Shown piece after piece: positions 1-6,578 of a DNA stretch of 9,862 nucleotides. The position numbers and the translations under genes are program-made. Source of the DNA: Opitutaceae bacterium (lineage in GTDB: Bacteria; Verrucomicrobiota; Verrucomicrobiia; Opitutales; Opitutaceae). Position 1 is the stretch's first letter. Every line of letters starts with the position of its first letter. Under the pieces are notes generated by a model that saw nothing but the letters and a program-made list of their open reading frames with translations, was not told where the DNA came from and did not search any database. Location: contig PMSP01000076.1 in NCBI GenBank assembly GCA_003168315.1, forward strand, positions 1 through 9,862, read 5' to 3'.

Positions 1-1915
1 GGTGCGCGCGCCAGTAGTCGAGGAACGCGCCGAGGTCGGCGGCGATGTAGCACGCCGCGAGGAGCGCCCTGGCCGGGTGCGAATCGTCGATCCGGGCGAG
101 TGCGGTCGTCGCCGGGTGGAGGCCGGCCGGCAGCTCCGGCGCGGGCGGACCGCCCGCACCCAGCTCGGCGATCCTCAGGACCACGGAGCCGATCTGCTCC
201 TGCTCAAGCTGGGCGAAGATGCGGCGCGCGGTCGCAAGGTCGCTCACCTCGATCGCCTCCGCGGCCGAGCCGAGGAGGGCCTCGATGGCCCGCCCGAACT
301 CCGGCCTGACCTCGATCCCCTGCGAGACCGCCGTCACCTTGGAGCCCGCGAGAGCGCCCTCGAGCCGTCCCTGGAGGACAGCCTTCGCGCCCTCGCCGAA
401 TCCCTCCCAGCGCTCCTGCAGCTGCTGGAGGAGCCTGAGGCGCGCCCCGCGCTGGGCCATCTGCCGGTCGACTTCCTGGACCTTGCGCTGGAGTTCGCGG
501 AACTCCTTGGTCAGGTCGACGACCGACTGCTGCGCCTGGGCCGCCGCCTCGCTCGTGAGCGTCCTCCCGGCGAGCGCCTCCTCCAATTTGGCGAGCGCCT
601 CCTGTGCGCCGCGCGCGGCGGAGGCCGCCAGCTCCGCAGCCTGCCGGTGGTCGGCCGCCAGCGCCTCGTGCCGGTGAATGCTGGTCTTCTGGTCGACCTC
701 GTGGCCCGAGGATTCCGTCCGGAGCCTGGCGACCGCGCTGTCGAACTGCAGGAGCTCGAACTTCGCCTGCTGCAGGTCGCGGTCGAGCTTGCCGAGCTCG
801 CCCTCGGATACGGCGAGCTCGCGGTTGTGCTGCTGGTAGACGGCGTCGCTGCTCCCGAGGAGGCCGAGCTGCATCTGCTTGTCCTGGGAACCGGTGTCGA
901 CCTGCGCCGCCACCTCGCGAAGCTGCATTTCGAGCTCGCCCAGCGTGTAGCGCGTCCCCTCGAGCCGGTCCGCAAGGCCCGCACGCCGGATCTGGGCGAG
1001 GTTCGCCGCGTTCTCGGCGTGGTCCTTCCGGGACTTGAGGTCAAAGACGGCCTGCTGGGCGTCCTGGACCCGCTGGTTCAGCCGGCTGCGGTCCAGCTTG
1101 CGCGACTCAAGGCCCGATTGCTGGCCCTCCAGGGCCGACCGGCGCCTGTCCGCCTCGGCCCTGAGCCCAGCCAGCTTCGATTCAAGGGCGGCGAGGGCCT
1201 CCGTCAGCTTCCCGTGCTGCAGGGCGCTCCACGCAAGGCTGAGGTGCCTAAGGCGGTGCGCCAACCTCTTGTAGCGCATTGCCTTGGCAGCCTGGCGCTT
1301 GAGGCTTCCGATTTGCCTGGAGACCTCCCCGACGACGTCGGCGACCCGGGCGAGGTTCTGGTCGGTGAGGGCGAGCTTCCCCATGGCCTCCCTGCGCTGG
1401 CTCTTGTATTTCGTGATCCCTGCGGCCTCCTCGAACACGGCTCGCCGCTCCTCGGGCTTGGAGGAGAGCACCTGGTCGATCTGGCCCTGGGCCATGATCG
1501 AATAGCTCGTCCGCCCGACGCCCGTGTCCATGAAAAGCTTGTGGATGTCCTTGAGGCGGCAGGGCTGGCCGTTGAACAGGTACTCGCCCTGGCCGTCCCG
1601 GTGCACCCGGCGGGTGACCTCGATCTCGTGGAACTCGCTCCCGAGCTGCTTCTCGCACTCCGTCAGCAGGAGCGACACCTCGCACATCTGCGCGGCGCGG
1701 CGCGTGTCGGCGCCCTCGAAGATGACGTCCTGCATCTTCCCGCCGCGGAGCGCCTTCGCGCTCTGCTCGCCCAGGACCCACCGGATGGAGTCGGCGATGT
1801 TGGACTTGCCGCACCCATTGGGACCGACCACGGCGGTCACGCCGGGCTCGAAATGGAGGGTCGTGGGATCGGCGAACGACTTGAAACCGTGGAGTTTTAG
1901 CGCCTTGAGATACAT
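1..1915 (-). CDS. smc: Chromosome segregation ATPase SMC, N-terminal half (3' end outside window)
   Basis: SMC is the ATPase of the bacterial condensin-like complex with ScpA/ScpB; it acts on the nucleoid to extrude DNA loops and help segregate chromosomes. The ATG at 1915-1913 opens MYLKALKLHGFKSFAD, the expected SMC N-terminus. Walker A is G31-P-N-G-C-G-K37-S-N39. The Q-loop segment SIMAQGQIDQVLSSKPEERR is at 139-158, followed by FEEAAGITKYK at 161-171. Residues about 175-495 are charged, Gln/Ala/Leu-rich coiled coil. GFGEGAKAVL, near 505-514, opens the hinge domain, which runs to the window edge with Pro-rich loop residues near 589-597. About 638 codons are present with no stop; full SMCs are near 1,200 residues, so the returning coiled coil, signature motif and Walker B lie outside. 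The gene follows the flavin oxidase by 54 bases with no strong Shine-Dalgarno. The residue pattern looks Verrucomicrobiota-like to me (inference). Identification is very secure. Confidence 0.97.
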   Translation of the reverse strand, partial: MYLKALKLHGFKSFADPTTLHFEPGVTAVVGPNGCGKSNIADSIRWVLGEQSAKALRGGKMQDVIFEGADTRRAAQMCEVSLLLTECEKQLGSEFHEIEVTRRVHRDGQGEYLFNGQPCRLKDIHKLFMDTGVGRTSYSIMAQGQIDQVLSSKPEERRAVFEEAAGITKYKSQRREAMGKLALTDQNLARVADVVGEVSRQIGSLKRQAAKAMRYKRLAHRLRHLSLAWSALQHGKLTEALAALESKLAGLRAEADRRRSALEGQQSGLESRKLDRSRLNQRVQDAQQAVFDLKSRKDHAENAANLAQIRRAGLADRLEGTRYTLGELEMQLREVAAQVDTGSQDKQMQLGLLGSSDAVYQQHNRELAVSEGELGKLDRDLQQAKFELLQFDSAVARLRTESSGHEVDQKTSIHRHEALAADHRQAAELAASAARGAQEALAKLEEALAGRTLTSEAAAQAQQSVVDLTKEFRELQRKVQEVDRQMAQRGARLRLLQQLQERWEGFGEGAKAVLQGRLEGALAGSKVTAVSQGIEVRPEFGRAIEALLGSAAEAIEVSDLATARRIFAQLEQEQIGSVVLRIAELGAGGPPAPELPAGLHPATTALARIDDSHPARALLAACYIAADLGAFLDYWRAH

Positions 1916-1941
1916 TAAGCCTGTTAAGTGGAGAGGCCCTC

Positions 1942-1957
1942 GCTTGCGCGGGCAAAC
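1942..1957 (-). other. Possible small intergenic hairpin upstream of smc
   Basis: In the 54-base gap between the oxidase stop and the SMC start, the minus strand reads GTTTGC-CCGC-GCAAGC. This can form a 6-bp stem (one G-U pair) with a 4-base loop in the transcript. No U-run follows, so it is not a convincing terminator. It could shape mRNA processing or translation, or be chance in GC-rich DNA. No -35/-10 pair could be defended in the gap. Confidence 0.2.
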
Positions 1958-1969
1958 GAAAATGCGGAT

Positions 1970-3403
1970 TCAGGCGTGATCCCAGGGAAGACGCGCCACG
2001 ACCCGCTTCGCTTCCCACACGCGGAATACCTCGAACATCTTGCCCGGATTGAGTATGCCGCGCGGATCCAGGGCGCGCTTGACCGCCCGCATGGCCCGGA
2101 TGGCGGCCGGCGGGTGCTGGATCCGCAGGAACGGCGTCTTGGCGAGCCCTATCCCGTGCTCCCCCGAAATCGCGCCCCCGAGGGCGACCACGGTCCTCAT
2201 GAGCTTGCCCACCGCCCGCTCGGCCGCGCGGGTTTCCCGCGGGTCGTCCCTGTGGTACATGACGTTCACGTGCAGGTTCCCGTCGGCAAGGTGGCCGAAC
2301 GTGGGTATGGGAAGGCCCGACTCCCTGCGCAGGCCCTCGAGAAAACGGGCGAAGGCGACGTACTTGCCCATCGGGACGACGATATCCTCGTTCAGCTTGG
2401 AATCGCCGAGCTGGAACATCGCTCCCGAGCAGGAACGGCGCACCTCCCAGAGGCGCTCGGCCTCGGCGCGGCCGCGGGCCGCGCGGTGGGCGACGCCGTG
2501 GCGCGCCGCCCACCTGAGGACCAGGGCGCGCTGCTCGCGGACCTCGGCCGCGCCGCCGGCAAGCTCGAGGAGAAGGACCGGGCGGCCCGCCTGCCCCTTG
2601 AAGACGAGCTTTCCCGTCGCGCGCTCGGCGCAGTCGACCGAGTACCGGTCCAGGAATTCGCAGATCGCCGGCTGCACCCTCAGGGCGAAGAGCGCAAGAG
2701 CCGCCCTGAAGGCGTCCGGTTCCGTGCGGAACGAGACGAGGAGCGTCCAGCGCTCGGCGGGCCTGGGTATCAGCTTGAGCGTCGCGTCGGTGACGATCCC
2801 GAGCATCCCCTCGCTCCCGATCCAGAGGTCCCGCAGGTTGAATCCGGCCGAGAACTTCTTGGTCGCGGTGCCCCACTCCACCCACTCGCCGGTGGGCAGG
2901 AATCCCTTGAGCGCGAGGACGAAGTCGCGGGTGACGCCGTACTTTCCGCCGTGCATCCCGCCGGCGTTGCAGGCGATGTTTCCCCCGATCGTGCAGTATT
3001 TCTTCGACGAAGGGTCCGGCGGGTAGAACCAGCCCTTCCTCTCGGCGGCGGCCTGGATGCTCTCGACGGTCGCCCCGGCCTGGACGTGGGCCATTCCGGC
3101 CTGGGCGTCGATCCGGACGCCGTCCCATCGGTGGAGGTCCAGCACCCAGCCGCCGCGGGCCGGCGACGCGGACCCGGTCAGGCTTGTCCCCCGCCCGCGA
3201 ACGGTCACGGGCACGCGGTGCCGGTTTGCCAGCGCAAGGACCCGCGCCACGTCCGAGCGGTCGCGCGGGAACACGACCGCCAGGGGCGGGAAGGCGATCT
3301 TGCTGCTGTCAAACGACGCCGTCCACGTCGAGTCCCGGTCGGTGCGGACGACCCTAGGGCCGAGGGCGGCCTTCAGCTGCTTCGTGGCTCTGGAAAAATC
3401 CAT
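1970..3403 (-). CDS. FAD-linked oxidase, GlcD / D-lactate dehydrogenase type
   Basis: This 477-residue flavoprotein belongs to the family of glycolate oxidase subunit GlcD, D-lactate dehydrogenases and D-2-hydroxyglutarate dehydrogenase, which oxidise 2-hydroxyacids to 2-oxoacids. The FAD_binding_4 domain spans roughly 37-175. It holds RGRGTSLTG (69-77) and the FAD-pyrophosphate loop PDPSSKKYCTIGGNIACNAG (129-148). GSEGMLGIVT follows at 196-205. The FAD-oxidase C-terminal domain (about 215-460) has GHLADGNLH (370-378), SGEHGIG (413-419) and the closing LDPRGILNPGKMF (445-457). In the first of these, Ala stands where GlcD usually has Gly, but both His and the Asp remain. Length is normal for the family; no fused Fe-S domain and no GlcE/GlcF partner gene is visible. 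ATG at 3403 follows the amidohydrolase stop by 15 bases, with GGAA upstream as a weak ribosome site. Family is secure; the exact 2-hydroxyacid substrate and electron acceptor are unknown. Confidence 0.92.
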   Translation of the reverse strand: MDFSRATKQLKAALGPRVVRTDRDSTWTASFDSSKIAFPPLAVVFPRDRSDVARVLALANRHRVPVTVRGRGTSLTGSASPARGGWVLDLHRWDGVRIDAQAGMAHVQAGATVESIQAAAERKGWFYPPDPSSKKYCTIGGNIACNAGGMHGGKYGVTRDFVLALKGFLPTGEWVEWGTATKKFSAGFNLRDLWIGSEGMLGIVTDATLKLIPRPAERWTLLVSFRTEPDAFRAALALFALRVQPAICEFLDRYSVDCAERATGKLVFKGQAGRPVLLLELAGGAAEVREQRALVLRWAARHGVAHRAARGRAEAERLWEVRRSCSGAMFQLGDSKLNEDIVVPMGKYVAFARFLEGLRRESGLPIPTFGHLADGNLHVNVMYHRDDPRETRAAERAVGKLMRTVVALGGAISGEHGIGLAKTPFLRIQHPPAAIRAMRAVKRALDPRGILNPGKMFEVFRVWEAKRVVARLPWDHA

Positions 3404-3418
3404 GGGGTTTCAGTTCCG

Positions 3419-4333
3419 CTACACGCGCTCCCGCGCGGGCGCAAGACCCTCCGACATGAGCCTCCTGATATTTGATCCGAGGATCTGCGCGCGCTCGTCC
3501 TCGGTGAGCCCGGCTGCGGCGATCTCGGCGAGGAAGCGGCCAAAGCCGGTGTCCCGGGAGGCGCGCGGGTAGAGCATGAGGGGATAGTCGGACCCGTAGA
3601 GGATCCTCGCCGCCCCGACCCGGTCGACGGCCCTGCGGAACACGCCGGGATCGTACAGGAGGGGCGACGCGGCCGTGTCGAAATACAGGTTCGCGGGAAG
3701 CTCCTCCCCGTCCCCGGACCCGCGGAAGGCCAACCCGCCGCCCCAGTGCGCCAGGATGAAGGTCGCCTCGGGGTACTCGCGCGCGAGCCGGACGTACGCG
3801 CCAAGCGGCGTCCTCGGGCCCGCGGCCGGCCCCTTGCCGGGATCGGTCGCATGCAGGTTGATCGGGACGCGCCTCCCCGCCGCCACCTCGACGACCCGCC
3901 TGAACAAGGGATCCTCCAGCGTGTAGCCCTGGACCTGCGGGAGGAGCTCGCCGACGCCGCACAGGCCCGAGTCGAGCGCGCGCTCCAGCGCGTCGACGGA
4001 GCGCCTGCCCGCGCCGGGCTGAACAGCGGCGAATCCGAGGAGGCGGCCCGGGTGCCTGCGCACCCATTCCAGGTGCCAGGCGTTCTGCAGCTCGCAGGTG
4101 TCCTGCTGCTCCCAGTACCAGCCCAGCATGACGCAGGCCTCCACGCCGGCCGCGTCCATGTCCGCAATCACGGCATCGGGTCCGGCCCACCCCTGGATGG
4201 ACTTCCCTCCCTCCGGGGCCACGCAGTCAACCCAAGCGCCTTCGGCGCGCGCACGGCCCCATCCGGCGGGATCGGCCGCGACATCCGCCGGGTAAGCGTG
4301 GATGTGGGCGTCGATGATCCCGGTCGGCTTCAT
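3419..4333 (-). CDS. Amidohydrolase 2-family metal-dependent hydrolase/decarboxylase
   Basis: This 304-residue protein fits the amidohydrolase 2 (PF04909-type) TIM-barrel family, cytosolic enzymes that hydrolyse or decarboxylate small carboxylated substrates using one catalytic metal. Candidate metal and catalytic residues occur in the usual order: DAHIH (H10, H12) at the N-terminus, GVGELLPQ (E129), INLHATDPG (H161), FILAHWGGG (H196) and LYGSDYP (D249). No signal peptide or membrane segment is seen. The ATG at 4333 places the HxH motif ten residues in, as usual for the family. A TTG at 4363 would add ten residues and overlap the upstream gene. The ATG lies 10 bases after the acyltransferase/ligase stop, with no clear Shine-Dalgarno. 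The oxidase follows 15 bases downstream, so the two are probably co-transcribed and may act on related metabolites (inference). Cysteines and aromatics at 66-91 form an unusually specific-looking loop. Substrate cannot be deduced. Confidence 0.87.
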   Translation of the reverse strand: MKPTGIIDAHIHAYPADVAADPAGWGRARAEGAWVDCVAPEGGKSIQGWAGPDAVIADMDAAGVEACVMLGWYWEQQDTCELQNAWHLEWVRRHPGRLLGFAAVQPGAGRRSVDALERALDSGLCGVGELLPQVQGYTLEDPLFRRVVEVAAGRRVPINLHATDPGKGPAAGPRTPLGAYVRLAREYPEATFILAHWGGGLAFRGSGDGEELPANLYFDTAASPLLYDPGVFRRAVDRVGAARILYGSDYPLMLYPRASRDTGFGRFLAEIAAAGLTEDERAQILGSNIRRLMSEGLAPARERV

Positions 4334-4343
4334 GGCTGGATTT

Positions 4344-6560
4344 TCAGCTGGCGCGGGACTCAAGCGCGAGCCGCCTGCAAGCCGCGATGTCGAGCTTGCC
4401 GGTCCCGAGGACCGGGATGGCCCCGACGCGCAGGACCGCCCTCGGGATCCACAGGTTCGGGTATCCCGCTGTGGACAGCTTCTCGCGAATATCGGCGGCC
4501 GAGATGTCGAGCGTCGTCAGGACGACCAGCGCCTCGCCCTTCGCCTCGTCCGGGACGCCCATCACGACGATTGACTGGACCTCGCCCGGGTCGACCCCGA
4601 AGGCCTCCGCCACCCTCTGCTCGATCGTCCCGTGGGGGACCATCTCGCCCCCGATCTTGGAGAAGCGGGCAAGCCTGCCCTCGATCGAGACGAATCCGTC
4701 GTCGTCGATGCTGGCCAGGTCCCAGGTGACAAACCACCCGTCGCGCAGCGAGGCTCCGGGCTCAGCCTCCCCGAGGTAGCGCGAGAATATGTTCGGCCCG
4801 CGAAGGAGGAGGACGCCGGTGCCCCCCGGCGCGACATCGACGCCCGTGTCGGGATCCACGATCCGCGCCGACATGCCCGGGAGGAGCCGCCCCACCGTGC
4901 CGCGCTTGTTGCCGATCTGCTCGTCGGCAGTCGCCGTCGTCACCGGGGGATGGGGCTGGTTCAGGTTGGCGACGGGCGAGGTCTCCGTCAGGCCGTAGCC
5001 CTGGAGTATCTCGATGTGGAACGTCTCGAGGAAACGGCGCCTCAGGTCGTCGGGGAGCTTCTCCGCCCCGGTTATGACGAGGTCGAGCGACCTCATGTCG
5101 GACGGCTTCGCCTTCTTCAGAAAAGGGCGCAGGAAGGTCGGGGCCCCGAGGAGCACGCTGACCCGCTCCTCCCGGATCGAGTCGATCAGCGCGCGGGTGT
5201 CGAGGGCGCTCGGCGAGGTGACCAGGAGGCAGCCGCGCAGGAGCGGGTACCAGAGCGTGAACGTGAAGCCGAAGCTGTGGAAGATCGGCAGGCACCCGAG
5301 CATGACCGCCGATTCGGGGAAAATCGAGAGGGACGAGATCTGCGCGCAGTTGGCGAGGAGGTTCCGGTGCGAGAGGACGACGCCCTTCGGATTGCCGCCG
5401 CTGCCGCTCGTGAAGAGGAGCGCGGCCTCCCCGTCGCCCCCGCGCGCCGGGACGCCGACGAGGGCCGCCACCCACTGGTTTGGGAGGAGCCATGCGGCAA
5501 GGACCCAGGGGACCATCGCCCGCCGGCCCCCGGCCGCGTCCAACTCGGAACGGAGGTCACGCGTGAGCGCAGGCCAGGGAAAGTCGGGGAACCGCGAGCG
5601 CAGGGCGTCCGCCGTCAGGACCGTGCGGATTCCCGCCTCGGCCATGCTGGACTCCACCGAGGCGCGGCCCGCCGTGAAATTGAGGTTGACCGGCACCTTG
5701 CCGGCGCACACGGCGGCGAGGTTCGCGATCGCGGCCCCGGCTCCCGGAGGCAGGACGATGCCGACCCGCCCCTCGGGCACGGTCTCCCTGATTCGGCGGG
5801 CGAGTACGGCCGCGGCGGCGAGGAGCTGGGCCGCCGACACCGCCCGGCGCCCCGCCGTGCGATCGATGATCGCGGTCGAGCCCGGGCGCCTGGCGAGGGA
5901 GCGCACGGTCTCGCACCCGATGTTCCGGCGCAGGGCCGGCCGCTCGGCGAAGGCGTCGCTGCCGAGCTCCATGAGCGCCCTGCGCGCCACGGTCACGTCG
6001 GCGCGGTCGAACGGGATCGCCTCGCCGAAGGCGACGCAGACGGGCGTCGGCAGGAGCCGGGGGGACTTCCACAGGTACTTGTTCCCGGCAAAGGAGAAAA
6101 CGGAGCCCCACAGGCCGTCGACGAACGCCGGTATGACGGGGACCCTGGCCCGGCGGGCCATGAGCTCGAAGCCCCTGCGGATCGCCATCAGCTGGCCCGT
6201 GCGCGAGATCCCGCCCTCCGGGAAGACGCAGACGAGCTCCCCGCTCTCCAGCGCCCGCACGGACTCCCTGAGCCACTGCGAGGGGCTGTGCGGGGAGACG
6301 ACGATCACACCGGCCCGCCTGAATATCCAGTTCAGGAGGCGCCCGGTCCCCGGTCCCCGGTAGGCCATGTACCGCAGCGGCCGCGGGCAGGCGAGCTGGA
6401 GGACAACGACGTCCACGTAGGACAGGTGGTTCGCGATGACGACTGCCCCGCCGGAGCCGGGCACATAAGAGGCGCCGAGCACCCTTACGCGGTAGAGCAG
6501 GCGCGAGAGGAGCCAGACCGGGGCCGCGATCCAGAGCGGCATCGTTGAACGCCGTGCCAT
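4344..6560 (-). CDS. Aas-like fusion: PlsC acyltransferase plus AMP-forming acyl-ACP/acyl-CoA ligase
   Basis: This 738-residue fusion has the architecture of E. coli Aas (719 residues), which reacylates lysophospholipids at the inner membrane using fatty acid, ATP and ACP. The PlsC half (about 1-205) has NHLSYVD (catalytic H45, D50) and the acceptor-binding FPEGGISRTG (113-122). A hydrophobic N-terminal stretch (7-30) suggests membrane association. The ligase half (about 212-738) has LLFTSGSGGNPKGV (381-394, ATP/phosphate loop), YGLTE (522-526), RLARFSKIGGEMV (629-641, hinge) and GTGKLD (719-724, catalytic K722). The usual TGD motif reads TWD (612-614). A hydrophobic insert lies near 347-370. 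ATG at 6560 was chosen over an upstream GTG (6566) because GGGTG lies just before it; ATG at 6542 is also possible. The start follows the AsmA-like gene's stop by 18 bases. No LplT-type lysolipid flippase domain or gene is visible. Function as phospholipid repair is inferred; the natural acyl acceptor is unproven. Confidence 0.91.
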   Translation of the reverse strand: MARRSTMPLWIAAPVWLLSRLLYRVRVLGASYVPGSGGAVVIANHLSYVDVVVLQLACPRPLRYMAYRGPGTGRLLNWIFRRAGVIVVSPHSPSQWLRESVRALESGELVCVFPEGGISRTGQLMAIRRGFELMARRARVPVIPAFVDGLWGSVFSFAGNKYLWKSPRLLPTPVCVAFGEAIPFDRADVTVARRALMELGSDAFAERPALRRNIGCETVRSLARRPGSTAIIDRTAGRRAVSAAQLLAAAAVLARRIRETVPEGRVGIVLPPGAGAAIANLAAVCAGKVPVNLNFTAGRASVESSMAEAGIRTVLTADALRSRFPDFPWPALTRDLRSELDAAGGRRAMVPWVLAAWLLPNQWVAALVGVPARGGDGEAALLFTSGSGGNPKGVVLSHRNLLANCAQISSLSIFPESAVMLGCLPIFHSFGFTFTLWYPLLRGCLLVTSPSALDTRALIDSIREERVSVLLGAPTFLRPFLKKAKPSDMRSLDLVITGAEKLPDDLRRRFLETFHIEILQGYGLTETSPVANLNQPHPPVTTATADEQIGNKRGTVGRLLPGMSARIVDPDTGVDVAPGGTGVLLLRGPNIFSRYLGEAEPGASLRDGWFVTWDLASIDDDGFVSIEGRLARFSKIGGEMVPHGTIEQRVAEAFGVDPGEVQSIVVMGVPDEAKGEALVVLTTLDISAADIREKLSTAGYPNLWIPRAVLRVGAIPVLGTGKLDIAACRRLALESRAS

Positions 6561-6578
6561 CAACACCCGCGACGCTGG

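Noticed and set aside
2..1900. A 632-codon open frame on the plus strand.
   Set aside because: It is the exact codon-aligned complement of the SMC reading frame, and its protein is low-complexity Leu/Arg/Glu/Pro-rich with no domain. High GC makes antisense stops rare.
1916..1990. A possible promoter in the slightly AT-richer stretch before smc.
   Set aside because: Only a poor -35-like TTTGCC is visible, with no -10 element at suitable spacing.
1248..3128. A 626-codon minus-strand open frame spanning the oxidase/SMC junction.
   Set aside because: It is out of frame with two genes carrying clear conserved motifs, and its product is Arg/Gly/Pro-rich with no recognisable family.
1928..3475. 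A 515-codon plus-strand open frame opposite the oxidase.
   Set aside because: It is antisense to the conserved FAD-oxidase frame with no family resemblance.
4334..4363. A TTG start extending the amidohydrolase by ten residues and overlapping the upstream gene by 20 bases.
   Set aside because: The ATG at 4333 puts the HxH motif at the usual distance and gives a normal short gap; the extra residues look non-conserved. The TTG cannot be fully excluded.
4632..6548. A 638-codon plus-strand open frame opposite the acyltransferase/ligase.
   Set aside because: It is antisense to a gene with intact PlsC and AMP-ligase motifs, and its composition is typical of a GC-rich shadow frame.
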